NCBI GenBank assembly: GCA_002793015.1
Contig: PFPK01000039.1
Location: 1 to 35,559, forward strand
Length of the DNA: 35,559 nt
Reading direction: 5' to 3'
DNA from: Candidatus Magasanikbacteria bacterium CG_4_10_14_0_2_um_filter_37_12
GTDB taxonomy: Bacteria > Patescibacteriota > Patescibacteriia > Magasanikbacterales > UBA922
In this document: piece by piece, positions 1-8,187 of the stretch
How positions within the stretch are numbered: position 1 is the first letter of the stretch
Layout: each line of letters opens with the position of its first letter
The notes under the pieces: generated by a model
The model's input: the letters and a program-made list of their open reading frames with translations, nothing else
Databases searched by the model: none
Told to the model about the DNA's origin: nothing
Translations under genes and position numbers: made by a program

Positions 1-220
1 CACTATTCATATCGTCCGGATTTACTTCTTTCAGACGTGCTTCAATTTCAAGTTTTATGTCAGTTTCTTCTATGAATCTATCAAAGGCACTAGCGAGAAT
101 AACAAAACCAGGTGGTACGGGAATTCCAGCCTGGGTCATCTCGCCAAGTGAGGCACCCTTGCCACCGGCGGTTGAGACATTTGTTTTGTTGATATTTTTA
201 AATTTGCTGATGTAAATCAT
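1..220 (-). CDS. ppsA: Phosphoenolpyruvate synthase, N-terminal fragment cut by the window edge
   Basis: This reading frame is not in the ORF track because it runs off the left edge. Its 73 visible residues contain GGKGASLGEMTQAGIPVPPG, the signature of the N-terminal PEP/pyruvate-binding ATP-grasp domain of PEP synthase and pyruvate phosphate dikinase. PEP synthase turns pyruvate and ATP into PEP, AMP and phosphate. The ATG overlaps the stop of the upstream peptide ligase gene as ATGA, so translation is probably coupled. Only the beginning is visible, so PEP synthase and PPDK cannot be fully separated; the short GGKGASLGEM start favours PEP synthase. Confidence 0.85.
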   Translation of the reverse strand, partial: MIYISKFKNINKTNVSTAGGKGASLGEMTQAGIPVPPGFVILASAFDRFIEETDIKLEIEARLKEVNPDDMNS

Positions 221-1653
221 ATTAATGTTTCTACCCACTTCTCCAATTTTTGCCACAACATCGCCACTTCCTCTCTAGAGTGCCCAATGACAGTGACACC
301 AAATTTCCCAAAATAGGAAAGCTGGCTAAGTAGATGAACGAAGACTCCGGATTTTTTGTGATGATCAAAATCCAAACCTGACTCCTGTAATTTTTTACAA
401 AATTCTTCTGGCGTGACATCTTTTAATTCTGCTTTCTTAACAAAACATTCTGTGGCACGATAAAAAACATCGCCTTTGTCACAAGTCAAAATTCCTCTCT
501 GTGGATCATACTCTGACTGGGTAAGATATTTGGTCCATAAATTGGTATGGTTAGTACCGCCCTTACGTGCATTTATTTCAATAGCCCAAATTTTCCACTG
601 GTCATCATCGGTTTTTTTGGTAGCCAGTAGATCTATAGCCATCACACCGATTCCACCGTATTCAGCTATTTTTTTGATAATTTTTTCACCAACTTGAATA
701 ATGTCCTGACGATAGGAGGCCTCTGCCGGAAAAGACACTCCACCATAAATTACATTATCAAAAATTATTTGATCATGGGTAGCTTTGTTAATGATTTGCC
801 CATCTGGAAATACTTCAAATTGAACACTCGGCGAAGTGACGATTTTTGCGTCAATGAATTCTTCCACGATACACCCTTCTGTCTCTATAGAATGTTCAAA
901 AAATGATAAATCGTCACCTGTCTCATCCAGTTTTTTCTGAATTAATTGATAGATGTCTTCACCCACTTCTTCTGCAAATATTTTTATTATCCCTTCTCCC
1001 CCACCACCATCGTTAACTTTCACTAGGAAAGCTTTTTGGTTTGTTTCATATTTTAACTTTTGTAGATTCTCTTTAACTTCTAGAAATGAAAAAGCTGGAT
1101 AACCTTTGGCATACTGTACACCAGCTTCGGCAAATATTTTTTTACTACCGATTTTTTCATTCACAAATAGTGCATCCTCGGCAATGCTATACATTGGGAT
1201 GTCCAATAGACGGGACAATTCAACAGTCGCCGGAGTAGTACGAAAAAGTTCTAAATATGCGCCGTCAGATTGCTGTGCTAATTCTCGAATATTTTCCAAG
1301 ATATCCGGACGTTTCAACAATTCTTTGGTAATAACTTTCTCTCCTGTCTTTGGCACCCAAACAAATGTCGTTCTTTTTTCCATCTCCTCTCTTGAGAGTC
1401 TGGTCATCTGGGAAGCATGGAAGAATACGTAATCCAGGTAAGCACTTTCAAGACCTTCGGAAACGACAAAGACAAGATTAGTGTTTTCTTGTTTTAAATA
1501 TTCCAAAAAATATAGATACCGTTCTTCAAAAAATTGCAGACCATCATAACGGCGATGTAGGTATTCACCTGCTGTGATATTTGAAACCACAACTACAGTC
1601 CTTGATCCGGAATAGTTTGGCTTTACTATGTTTTGGTTTTGTTTTAAGTTCAT
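217..1653 (-). CDS. PGM1-like ATP-grasp peptide/carboxylate-amine ligase
   Basis: A 478-residue ATP-grasp ligase. Residues 1-150 resemble the pre-ATP-grasp domain. Lys211 and the glycine loop NDGGGGEGI (214-222) fit nucleotide binding. EINARKGGTNH (359-369) is the metal-binding motif typical of PGM1-related peptide ligases, and the C-terminal GVFVHLLSQLSYFGKFGV segment matches the PGM1 C-terminal domain. Relatives join an amino acid or peptide to a carboxylate using ATP. The gene lies 41 nt after the GCS2-type ligase and overlaps the PEP synthase start by four bases, so it belongs to a five-gene operon. The substrate is unknown; a role in extending a gamma-glutamyl product is inferred from context only. 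No signal peptide or membrane segment is seen. Confidence 0.75.
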   Translation of the reverse strand: MNLKQNQNIVKPNYSGSRTVVVVSNITAGEYLHRRYDGLQFFEERYLYFLEYLKQENTNLVFVVSEGLESAYLDYVFFHASQMTRLSREEMEKRTTFVWVPKTGEKVITKELLKRPDILENIRELAQQSDGAYLELFRTTPATVELSRLLDIPMYSIAEDALFVNEKIGSKKIFAEAGVQYAKGYPAFSFLEVKENLQKLKYETNQKAFLVKVNDGGGGEGIIKIFAEEVGEDIYQLIQKKLDETGDDLSFFEHSIETEGCIVEEFIDAKIVTSPSVQFEVFPDGQIINKATHDQIIFDNVIYGGVSFPAEASYRQDIIQVGEKIIKKIAEYGGIGVMAIDLLATKKTDDDQWKIWAIEINARKGGTNHTNLWTKYLTQSEYDPQRGILTCDKGDVFYRATECFVKKAELKDVTPEEFCKKLQESGLDFDHHKKSGVFVHLLSQLSYFGKFGVTVIGHSREEVAMLWQKLEKWVETLI

Positions 1654-1694
1654 AGATTACTAAAAAATATGGACATCTCTCACCTGCTCACTCA

Positions 1695-3098
1695 TTAAAT
1701 TTTAATTACATGCTTCTCTATAAACTTATCAATTCCCAACTCCTCAAACTCCTGGATAGATTTCATGGCTGGTGATTCCTGTTTTTCCAATCTTTCGTAG
1801 AGTGGCTCCAAATATTTTTCTTCACCCAATCCTCGTCCTTGCAGACCCTCTTTGGAAATATCCAAAAGTGCTTTGGCTAGTGGAATTACTTCGTCTACTT
1901 CCAGACTTTTTTCTATTGTCTTATCTCTTAGATCAATCCAATATTGCCAAGGTTTACTCTTTACAAAAGCTTCGGCTTTTTCAATATTTTCGATCATCCC
2001 AAACACTAGTGCCGGCGCAGACATGATGCTCTCCCATGGTTGGGAAGCAATACAACGTGTTTCAATATATAATTTTGTCAATTTTCCTTTCAATAATGAA
2101 TCTATATCTTTATTTTCATAAGCATCTTTGAACAAGTCCAAAGTGACTTCATTAGAAAACTCAAATCGGGGTCTAGCCATGGGCCACCCATACTGAAGCT
2201 GGTCAGACACATCGGCAATACTCGGTTCAATGTTATTTCTATCTGACAACACTATATCAAAACTGGACCAAGAATTTCCATAAAAATAATCTTTTATTGT
2301 ATCTACTTCAGGGATGACATGGACATACTTACCACTATCGCGAATCGTCATAATGTAAGGCAGTGACCAATTGCGTTCCACATACTGTTGAAAAGTTTCC
2401 AGTGGTTCTTTTGGGATACCGCGATAACGTTGAAATTTTTCTGGATATCCTGTGGTAAACAAGTTCCAACGATGTTCACGTTCTTCATGGACAAGTGATT
2501 TTTGTGCTGACTCAATAGTGGAGTTGGCACAAAGTGCTATCATGACACCAGACAAACCATTGACACAATCAAACACCTTCATAGCATCTTCGAAAGGAAC
2601 ATCGATACAAACTTGGTGAGCGGCGATGTTGGAAAAATAATGATGGTATTGTGCCCAAAATTCTTTTCTATAAAATCCTCGATACCAAGTTTTTTCTGTC
2701 TTTAAATCCGGATAATAATATGGAGTTTTTGGTTGAACTGCCAAATCTATCAGCACAATATTTTGGGTTTCGGCAACTGACAAAAATTCCGCAATAATTT
2801 CTTTCATGTTCTGCTCACATTCCAAAACTGTGTCAAAAGGAAGAAAACCAAACTCAATAATATTGACCCCTCCATCACTGTTCACGATAACTTTTTTTCC
2901 ATCTCTCTGTTCATAAATAACACCAACAGGCTGTTTTGTGCCATAATCTGTGTATAGAGTCACATGATCTTCGAGAGACCATGCTTTCCAAATCTCCTTC
3001 ACCTGATCACGACGAGCCGCTTCACCACTTGTCTTATCGATAGCTAGAAATTCGTATTCTAATGCTATTTTTCTATTTTTCATATGTTTAAAAAACAT
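1695..3098 (-). CDS. Glutamate-cysteine ligase (GCS2) family protein
   Basis: A 467-residue protein with the layout of the GCS2 family, in which gamma-carboxylates are activated with ATP and joined to an amine (Glu plus Cys in glutathione synthesis). Visible features are an early acidic LEYEF near residues 13-17, IAAHQVCIDVPFED near 160, a YGWPMARPRFEFS segment near 310 and YIETRCIASQPW near 350. The last two correspond to the substrate-binding arginine regions of plant and proteobacterial type enzymes. The start codon shares one base with the stop of the upstream amidotransferase (TAATG), which implies coupling. An in-frame ATG five codons later is possible. Whether cysteine is the true acceptor cannot be read from sequence; EgtA-like or other gamma-glutamyl ligases are alternatives. 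Confidence 0.75.
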   Translation of the reverse strand: MFFKHMKNRKIALEYEFLAIDKTSGEAARRDQVKEIWKAWSLEDHVTLYTDYGTKQPVGVIYEQRDGKKVIVNSDGGVNIIEFGFLPFDTVLECEQNMKEIIAEFLSVAETQNIVLIDLAVQPKTPYYYPDLKTEKTWYRGFYRKEFWAQYHHYFSNIAAHQVCIDVPFEDAMKVFDCVNGLSGVMIALCANSTIESAQKSLVHEEREHRWNLFTTGYPEKFQRYRGIPKEPLETFQQYVERNWSLPYIMTIRDSGKYVHVIPEVDTIKDYFYGNSWSSFDIVLSDRNNIEPSIADVSDQLQYGWPMARPRFEFSNEVTLDLFKDAYENKDIDSLLKGKLTKLYIETRCIASQPWESIMSAPALVFGMIENIEKAEAFVKSKPWQYWIDLRDKTIEKSLEVDEVIPLAKALLDISKEGLQGRGLGEEKYLEPLYERLEKQESPAMKSIQEFEELGIDKFIEKHVIKI

Positions 3099-4156
3099 TA
3101 ATTTTTGACACTCCCGTATTTTTGTACAAATTTGGCCATCATCATCAAATAATCAACCCCTAATTGTCTTGGTTCTGTATCTTTGAAAACACGAACATCT
3201 CTGTTTATAGCAAATTCCAACAACCTACCTTGCTCCATCTCCGGATGACCCTGTACAGACAGAGCAACACCTAGGCCATCAACAAGTAACCCATGTACTG
3301 TTTGTGCATCTGCATCAATATCGTCACCGCTCAATTTGGGAAACCCTGGTTTATCCGGAATGTGAATAAGTCCGTGAGTAACGGCAGGATCTTCACCAGA
3401 AGTAGTCAAAAACAGAGCACTCTGTCTTGGATTATATTTCACTGCGTCTCCATGAGACACGGGTACTTCTCCAGACAATGGCCATTCAGCACCCAACACA
3501 CCTGCTACCAATCTATGTGAAGTGTTAGTAGTTTCTACAGCAACTCTACCACCAAATCTGCTTGGTAATTTATATATTTCTGAACCGCGTTGTGCAGACA
3601 ACACCTGATGTCCATAACAGATACCAATTATTGGAATGTTTAGTTCATCGGCTGCTCTGTACAACTCAACTGTTTTATTATATACATACCCATGTGAAAA
3701 TTCTTCTCCCAACACTTTTTTGTGGGGGTCTGTCAAAGCATCCGTGACGTTTGCTGGCGAGCCAGAAAGCATCATCATTCCTATTTCTCTGTCCGAAATA
3801 TTTATATTCTGCTTTTTTTTTCGGACATCAATCACTTTTAGTTCCTGACCTAAAAAACGACGAAACATTTCTTCATGTCTTGGAAATTGTCTACCAAAAG
3901 CCTTTTGAATAATAAGACGTGTTAACTCTTCCCAGCCTTGTTCATTTAATCTGTCTATAGCATTTTGAGCAAACTCATCAAATTTTCCCAAAACAGAATC
4001 AACGAGAAGGACGGATTTGCCAGCCAATGCATCGTTCAAGATTTCCTTTGCAGCCACGCTGGCACTTAACTCTCTTGCTATTATAGTGCTAGTCTCATCT
4101 AAAATTTGTTCCTTTAAAAGGACACCATCTTCTAATTTTCCAAAATTTGGTCTCAT
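3098..4156 (-). CDS. Class I glutamine amidotransferase-like protein
   Basis: A class I GATase fold follows about 115 N-terminal residues. The nucleophile elbow GICYGHQ has Cys180 (numbered from the ATG used here), and GHPEME gives the His304/Glu306 dyad. GMMMLSGSPANV matches the oxyanion-region strand. The family hydrolyses glutamine or gamma-glutamyl bonds. The ORF track begins at a TTG inside nnrD; I prefer the ATG at 4156 because it clears the nnrD stop by 17 nt. Sitting between nnrD and a GCS2 ligase, it may hydrolyse or transfer gamma-glutamyl groups in the same pathway. It lacks a synthetase domain, so it is not guaA or carB. The specific substrate is unknown. Confidence 0.75.
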   Translation of the reverse strand: MRPNFGKLEDGVLLKEQILDETSTIIARELSASVAAKEILNDALAGKSVLLVDSVLGKFDEFAQNAIDRLNEQGWEELTRLIIQKAFGRQFPRHEEMFRRFLGQELKVIDVRKKKQNINISDREIGMMMLSGSPANVTDALTDPHKKVLGEEFSHGYVYNKTVELYRAADELNIPIIGICYGHQVLSAQRGSEIYKLPSRFGGRVAVETTNTSHRLVAGVLGAEWPLSGEVPVSHGDAVKYNPRQSALFLTTSGEDPAVTHGLIHIPDKPGFPKLSGDDIDADAQTVHGLLVDGLGVALSVQGHPEMEQGRLLEFAINRDVRVFKDTEPRQLGVDYLMMMAKFVQKYGSVKN

Positions 4157-4173
4157 ATTATTTATCAATAAAC

Positions 4174-5001
4174 TTATTTCAAAAACTCCCCCCAAATTCC
4201 ACCAAAACTATTTATTAAATCCTCGGCATTATAAAAAGTTCCTTTTTCTTTGGCTAATTTTTCACCAACTAGCCCGACCAAATACGTGCTAGCTAGAGTG
4301 GCGGTGAACAAATCATTAGTAGCAGACAATCCAGCAATAGCACTCGACAAGACATCACCGGTACCACCTTTGGTCATGCCAACATGACCTGTCCTATTCT
4401 CCCATAGTTCTTCACCATTACTGATATAGTCATACTTTCCAGTAAGCACAATTGTACAATGATATTTCTGAGCCATTTTCTCCACATTTTCAGCAGTAGC
4501 CTCACATTCAAAAACATTGGTAAACTCTCGTGAGTGTGGTGTCAGAATGCAATTACTATGTAAACAACTTGGCTTGACATGCCAGAGAGCTGTGGCGTCT
4601 ATAATAGTTTTTTTGTTTGGATACTTGTGTAGTATATCATGAACTAGGGCAATTGTATCAGAGGATTCTGACAAACCAGGACCAATGAGAATGCTGTCCA
4701 CAATTTCAATGGTTTCAAATAACTTTTTTCTAGAAATAGCAATAAAGGTCGAGATTTCACTACGCAATTTCTTGATCAATTTCAGATTGTCTATGGTCGA
4801 GTGCACATAGACCATATCAACAATTCGAGAAGCCGTCTCGAGAGAGAGCAACAATGCGCCGTGAAATTTGGCTGATCCAGCTATTACAAGGAGTCGTCCA
4901 TTTTGACCCTTATGGCTGTCGGGATTAGATTGCTTTAACTTTCCAAAAATTGACTGATCTAAAATTTGCATAATGTATATATTGTGCTTAATTTTAGGCA
5001 T
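4174..5001 (-). CDS. nnrD: ADP-dependent NAD(P)H-hydrate dehydratase
   Basis: A 275-residue ribokinase-fold protein of the YjeF C-terminal family. It repairs hydrated NADH and NADPH, using ADP or ATP to drive dehydration. Evidence is SHKGQNGRLLVIAGSAKFHG near residue 30, SILIGPGL near 105, TPHSREF near 155, and the nucleotide-binding TKGGTGDVLSSAIAGL with catalytic Asp216. The epimerase half (NnrE) found fused in many bacteria is absent, so this is a stand-alone dehydratase. A second ATG at codon 11 is an alternative start. It appears to be the first gene of the operon running to PEP synthase, with no gene in front of it on the strand except across a terminator. Confidence 0.85.
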   Translation of the reverse strand: MPKIKHNIYIMQILDQSIFGKLKQSNPDSHKGQNGRLLVIAGSAKFHGALLLSLETASRIVDMVYVHSTIDNLKLIKKLRSEISTFIAISRKKLFETIEIVDSILIGPGLSESSDTIALVHDILHKYPNKKTIIDATALWHVKPSCLHSNCILTPHSREFTNVFECEATAENVEKMAQKYHCTIVLTGKYDYISNGEELWENRTGHVGMTKGGTGDVLSSAIAGLSATNDLFTATLASTYLVGLVGEKLAKEKGTFYNAEDLINSFGGIWGEFLK

Positions 5002-5039
5002 AAAGTCAAATTATTTTAGTAACTAGTAACCTATAACTG

Positions 5040-5091
5040 ATAACTAGTGAAACAAAAAAGGGGAGCTGATTTACTCCCAGAAACTAGTTAT
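5040..5091 (-). terminator. Two-tier hairpin terminator after the TraG/HerA-like ATPase gene
   Basis: On the minus strand GGGAG pairs with CTCCC around an 8-nt loop and is followed by CTTTTTTG. This is a rho-independent terminator just after the stop at 5097. A second pair of 9-base arms, ATAACTAGT (5040-5048) and ACTAGTTAT (5083-5091), brackets it and could extend the stem. Confidence 0.75.
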
Positions 5092-5096
5092 TACAT

Positions 5097-7043
5097 TTAT
5101 TTATCAAACTTAACAATTTGATCTTGATCAATTTTTTTTGGTTGTCCATCACCATCTTTATGAGTATCTCTTCTTATGTTGCCATTTTGAACATTAGGTA
5201 CACTAGAATCTAAGTTAGTATTTTTTTTGTTTCTATTACGCTTTCTTTTGCGTTTCTTGGTAGATTTTTCTGATGTAGCTTGCTGAACTGGAGAATTATT
5301 TGGCATACCGTTTTTGGCAACAGATTCTGGCTTCGGTAAAACTTTTGGATCTGTCTGAATTGATAATTCACTTGCGATTTTTTCTTCTTTTTCTTCATCA
5401 AAAAAAACAGACAGGTCATCTTCTGGCTCGTCCTCTGGTGGCTTAATAACCGTATCTACATCAATATTATAATCTGAAAATTTGTCATTCTTATTTGAAT
5501 TTAGAACTTCCTCATTAACTAACTGCTTCTCTTCTTCCAAAGAATCTCCATTGTCTGCCTTTTTTTCCGTAGGTAAAAGGTCTTGCAAAGAAATATTATT
5601 TTCTTCAAGTTTGTCTTCCTTTGTAGTATCAATATTTCCTAGAGATGATTGTTCTGTCGGTATTTTTTTATTATTAATATTATTTTTTTTTTCATTTTCC
5701 GCCTCTGTATCATCGCTATCTATTTCCATACCACTCCATCTGGTAATTTTTTCTTCAATAATATCACGTGGTTTACCATATCGCTCACGAGACACATTGA
5801 TCACCTTCTGAGTACTCCCAGTGGAGGAGCCAATTGGTGGCATACCGATAGCACTAAAAGGGTGTGAAGCAACTCCGTCAATCATTAATTTGAGAAAAAT
5901 TTGAAACTTAGGCAAATTGACAATATGCTCTTCGGTAAACGTAGGAGCATATTCTTTGGCCAAAGCTTCTGCGTCTGCTGCACCAACCCGAAAAGTAATC
6001 ATACTGCCAACGTTTCCAAATACTGCGTCAGCCACAGTCTCGTCAAGCTGGGTGATGTACTGATGGGCCATGATTAGGCTGAGTCGATATTTTCGAGCTT
6101 CCGACAAAATATTAGCAAAAGACTGGGTCGCAAAATTTTGAAATTCATCAACGTAAAGGAAAAAATCTTTGCGTTCTTCTTCAGGAATATCCACCCGACT
6201 CATAGCAGCCAACTGAATCTCCGTGATAAGCATACCGCCAAGCAATCTACTGTTGTCTTCACCGATCCGACCCTTGGACAAATTCATAATGAGAATCTTT
6301 TTTTCATCCATGATTTGTCTAATATTTATGGTGGACTTCACTTGTGCCACCATGTTTCTAATCACACTGGCCGAGAGAAACTGACCAATCTTGTTTTGAA
6401 TCGGGGCAACAGCTTCTTTTTGGTAACGCGGTTCGTAATTGGCGAATTCTGTCGTCCAAAATGATTTGATCACTGGATCTTTCAATTGACGTACTACTTT
6501 ACTACGATATTTTTTATCAGCCAGCATTCTATTGATCCCAAGTAGCGTCGAGCCCTGGCTGTCAAGTAAAGCCAACAAAGTATTATTCAAAATATATTCC
6601 ATACGGGCACTCCAGACGTCCGGCCAAATCTTTTTGAAAACAGCCATGAGTCCAGACGCAACCAAATGCTTCTGTTCTTCTGACTCTACTTCCAAGATGT
6701 TGAAGCCAATAGGAAACTCTACATCAGCTGGATTGAAATAAACAACATCATTGGTCCGGTGGCTTGGGATATAGTCAATCAATTTCTCGGACATGTCTCC
6801 ATGTGGATCGACGACGCCAACACCATTACCATTATAAATGTCTTGCAAAATCATATTTTCAAGCATCGTGGTCTTCCCCATACCAGTCTTACCAATGACA
6901 TACATGTGCCTTCTCCGGTCGTCTGTCTTGATCCCAAACTTACGCATTTGATTGCGATAGTTTGTTTGTGCAAAAAGACAGACGTGTTGATCGTCATGTT
7001 CTCTTTTTTCTTGACCTTTGACTTGTAGATGATGACTGGGCAT
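5097..7043 (-). CDS. TraG/VirD4- or HerA-like DNA-translocase ATPase with charged C-terminal tail
   Basis: A 648-residue P-loop ATPase. Walker A is GKTGMGKT at 51-58, a GVVDPHGD strand follows at 76-83, and Walker B is FFLYVDEFQNF near 294-304. The opening FAQTNYRNQMRKFGIKTDDR...HMYVIGKTG is typical of the DUF87/type IV coupling-like proteins that I associate with CPR genomes. Residues from about 430 are low-complexity and acidic, ending in a very basic KKRKRKRNRNKK stretch. There is no N-terminal membrane segment, so it is soluble or recruited by partners. It may pump DNA during uptake, conjugation-like transfer or segregation; its place before two pilin-like genes hints at a surface DNA-handling role. 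The function is inferred from the family. Confidence 0.75.
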   Translation of the reverse strand: MPSHHLQVKGQEKREHDDQHVCLFAQTNYRNQMRKFGIKTDDRRRHMYVIGKTGMGKTTMLENMILQDIYNGNGVGVVDPHGDMSEKLIDYIPSHRTNDVVYFNPADVEFPIGFNILEVESEEQKHLVASGLMAVFKKIWPDVWSARMEYILNNTLLALLDSQGSTLLGINRMLADKKYRSKVVRQLKDPVIKSFWTTEFANYEPRYQKEAVAPIQNKIGQFLSASVIRNMVAQVKSTINIRQIMDEKKILIMNLSKGRIGEDNSRLLGGMLITEIQLAAMSRVDIPEEERKDFFLYVDEFQNFATQSFANILSEARKYRLSLIMAHQYITQLDETVADAVFGNVGSMITFRVGAADAEALAKEYAPTFTEEHIVNLPKFQIFLKLMIDGVASHPFSAIGMPPIGSSTGSTQKVINVSRERYGKPRDIIEEKITRWSGMEIDSDDTEAENEKKNNINNKKIPTEQSSLGNIDTTKEDKLEENNISLQDLLPTEKKADNGDSLEEEKQLVNEEVLNSNKNDKFSDYNIDVDTVIKPPEDEPEDDLSVFFDEEKEEKIASELSIQTDPKVLPKPESVAKNGMPNNSPVQQATSEKSTKKRKRKRNRNKKNTNLDSSVPNVQNGNIRRDTHKDGDGQPKKIDQDQIVKFDK

Positions 7044-7077
7044 GATTTATGTTTTTTAATAAACTTGTATATCCAAA

Positions 7078-7105
7078 ATTATATCACATAACACGGTTAA
7101 TGTAA
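7078..7105 (-). promoter_or_regulatory. Promoter of the TraG/HerA-like ATPase gene
   Basis: Minus-strand TTACAT, 16-nt spacer, then extended -10 TGATATAAT. The predicted transcript starts near 7071, giving a leader of roughly 28 nt with no clear Shine-Dalgarno sequence. Confidence 0.6.
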
Positions 7106-7495
7106 CATATGTGTAAGAATTACGAGCGTTATTTACATTTTAATTCTTAAATTCTTTCTCTTGAAACTTTCAACACATCTTTAGCAAGAATTTACAATTT
7201 ACAATTTATACTAAAGCACAAGTGTGTCCTTGAAATTTTCAAACAATTTTTAATGTTTTAATTCTTCAATGTTGATGAAATCTTTTAGAAATTTACAATT
7301 GTAAATTTAGTCATTGTAAATTGTTTTCAAATTGAAAATTGTAAATTACAAATTGAAAATTACAAATTGTAAATTATCACTGTTTATTATTGTTTAAAAG
7401 TATAAACAACGCTTGTATATCTTACATCTTATCTCTTATTATATTTACCCACAAACTCCGATGGTACTTTACCACACACGCACCCACGTCCAGCG
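7106..7495. repeat. AT-rich intergenic region with nested inverted and direct repeats
   Basis: This stretch has no convincing ORF. It is built from variants of AATTTACAATT and AAATTGAAAATT. It includes the perfect 20-bp palindrome AAATTTACAATTGTAAATTT at 7289-7308 and several direct copies of ACAAATTG up to 7380. The terminal AAATTATCACT (7371-7381) recurs inverted at 8144-8154 on the other side of the next gene. The segment from 7106 to about 7185 shows nothing recognisable. Confidence 0.7.
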
Positions 7496-8113
7496 TCAAT
7501 TCCCTTTCAAATTCCTAATCGACACTACACCTTCAACATGCAATGGCACTGGAGTAGCAGTTGGATCTTTTTCCAATTCTAACTGAATACGCACCACCCT
7601 GATGTCTGTAATATTTACTGGAAAATCAAGTGCATTCTCTATCCCACTATAATCTTGGTCATAGTATAAAAATAATGGAGCGTTCTTGGCAATATTGACC
7701 GCATCGTGAGCAATCTCAACAATGTTTTCTTCACCATTATAATTGAGTGGATTACCTTCCACATTAGTCACTCCTTTTTTCAAAGTTGTGCCATCAATAA
7801 AAAATCTAACTTTTTCTCGCAAACTATCGTCATCAATATTGGCAAAAAAAGAAAATTCGTATTCAGAAGCCGAATCAACCGTATAAGAGCCAATACTAGA
7901 TTCTTCTGCCCGACGGACATCATCAATTACTTCTTGCAATGCCCTCCGTCCTTCATTCTGAGTCTTCAGTTGTTCCCAAATAATGGCATTGGATCTGAAA
8001 CTGGTAATCATAATCCACACCACAATAGTCGAAATAATCGCAAAAATTCCCAAAGCTACGAGCATCTCGAGAAGAGTGAAAGCCTTCTTATTCTTATAAC
8101 AATCCTTCATCAT
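7496..8113 (-). CDS. Pseudopilin with type IV pilin N-terminal methylation site (GspJ-like)
   Basis: The 205-residue protein starts with a short basic leader and KKAFTLLEMLVALGIFAIISTIVVWIMI, a prepilin peptidase site followed by the hydrophobic assembly helix. Glu at mature position 5 is present. Ala instead of Gly precedes the cleavage point, which prepilin peptidases tolerate less well. The soluble part resembles minor pseudopilins such as GspJ in size and in the QNEGRRALQEVIDDVRRAEESS helix. It would be inserted in the inner membrane and built into a type IV pilus or type II-like filament. No pilus assembly ATPase or prepilin peptidase is in this window. Two adjacent ATGs are possible starts. 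Confidence 0.8.
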   Translation of the reverse strand: MMKDCYKNKKAFTLLEMLVALGIFAIISTIVVWIMITSFRSNAIIWEQLKTQNEGRRALQEVIDDVRRAEESSIGSYTVDSASEYEFSFFANIDDDSLREKVRFFIDGTTLKKGVTNVEGNPLNYNGEENIVEIAHDAVNIAKNAPLFLYYDQDYSGIENALDFPVNITDIRVVRIQLELEKDPTATPVPLHVEGVVSIRNLKGN

Positions 8114-8137
8114 AAAATTTGAAATTTTTAATTTGAA

Positions 8138-8187
8138 AACAATAGTGATAATTTGAAATTTGAAAATTTCAAATTGTAAATTTCAAA
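8138..8187. repeat. AT-rich inverted repeat between the two pilin genes
   Basis: Tandem and inverted copies of AATTTGAAATTT and AAATTTCAAATT fill the whole gap. AGTGATAATTT at 8144-8154 is the reverse complement of 7371-7381, so related repeats bracket the 7496-8113 gene in opposite orientation. Confidence 0.7.

Noticed and set aside
1106-1432. 108-codon plus-strand ORF inside the peptide ligase gene
   Set aside because: Antisense shadow of a conserved ATP-grasp gene.
4157-4195. TTG start of the amidotransferase in the ORF track
   Set aside because: It would overlap nnrD, and the extra residues are not family-like; the ATG at 4156 is cleaner.
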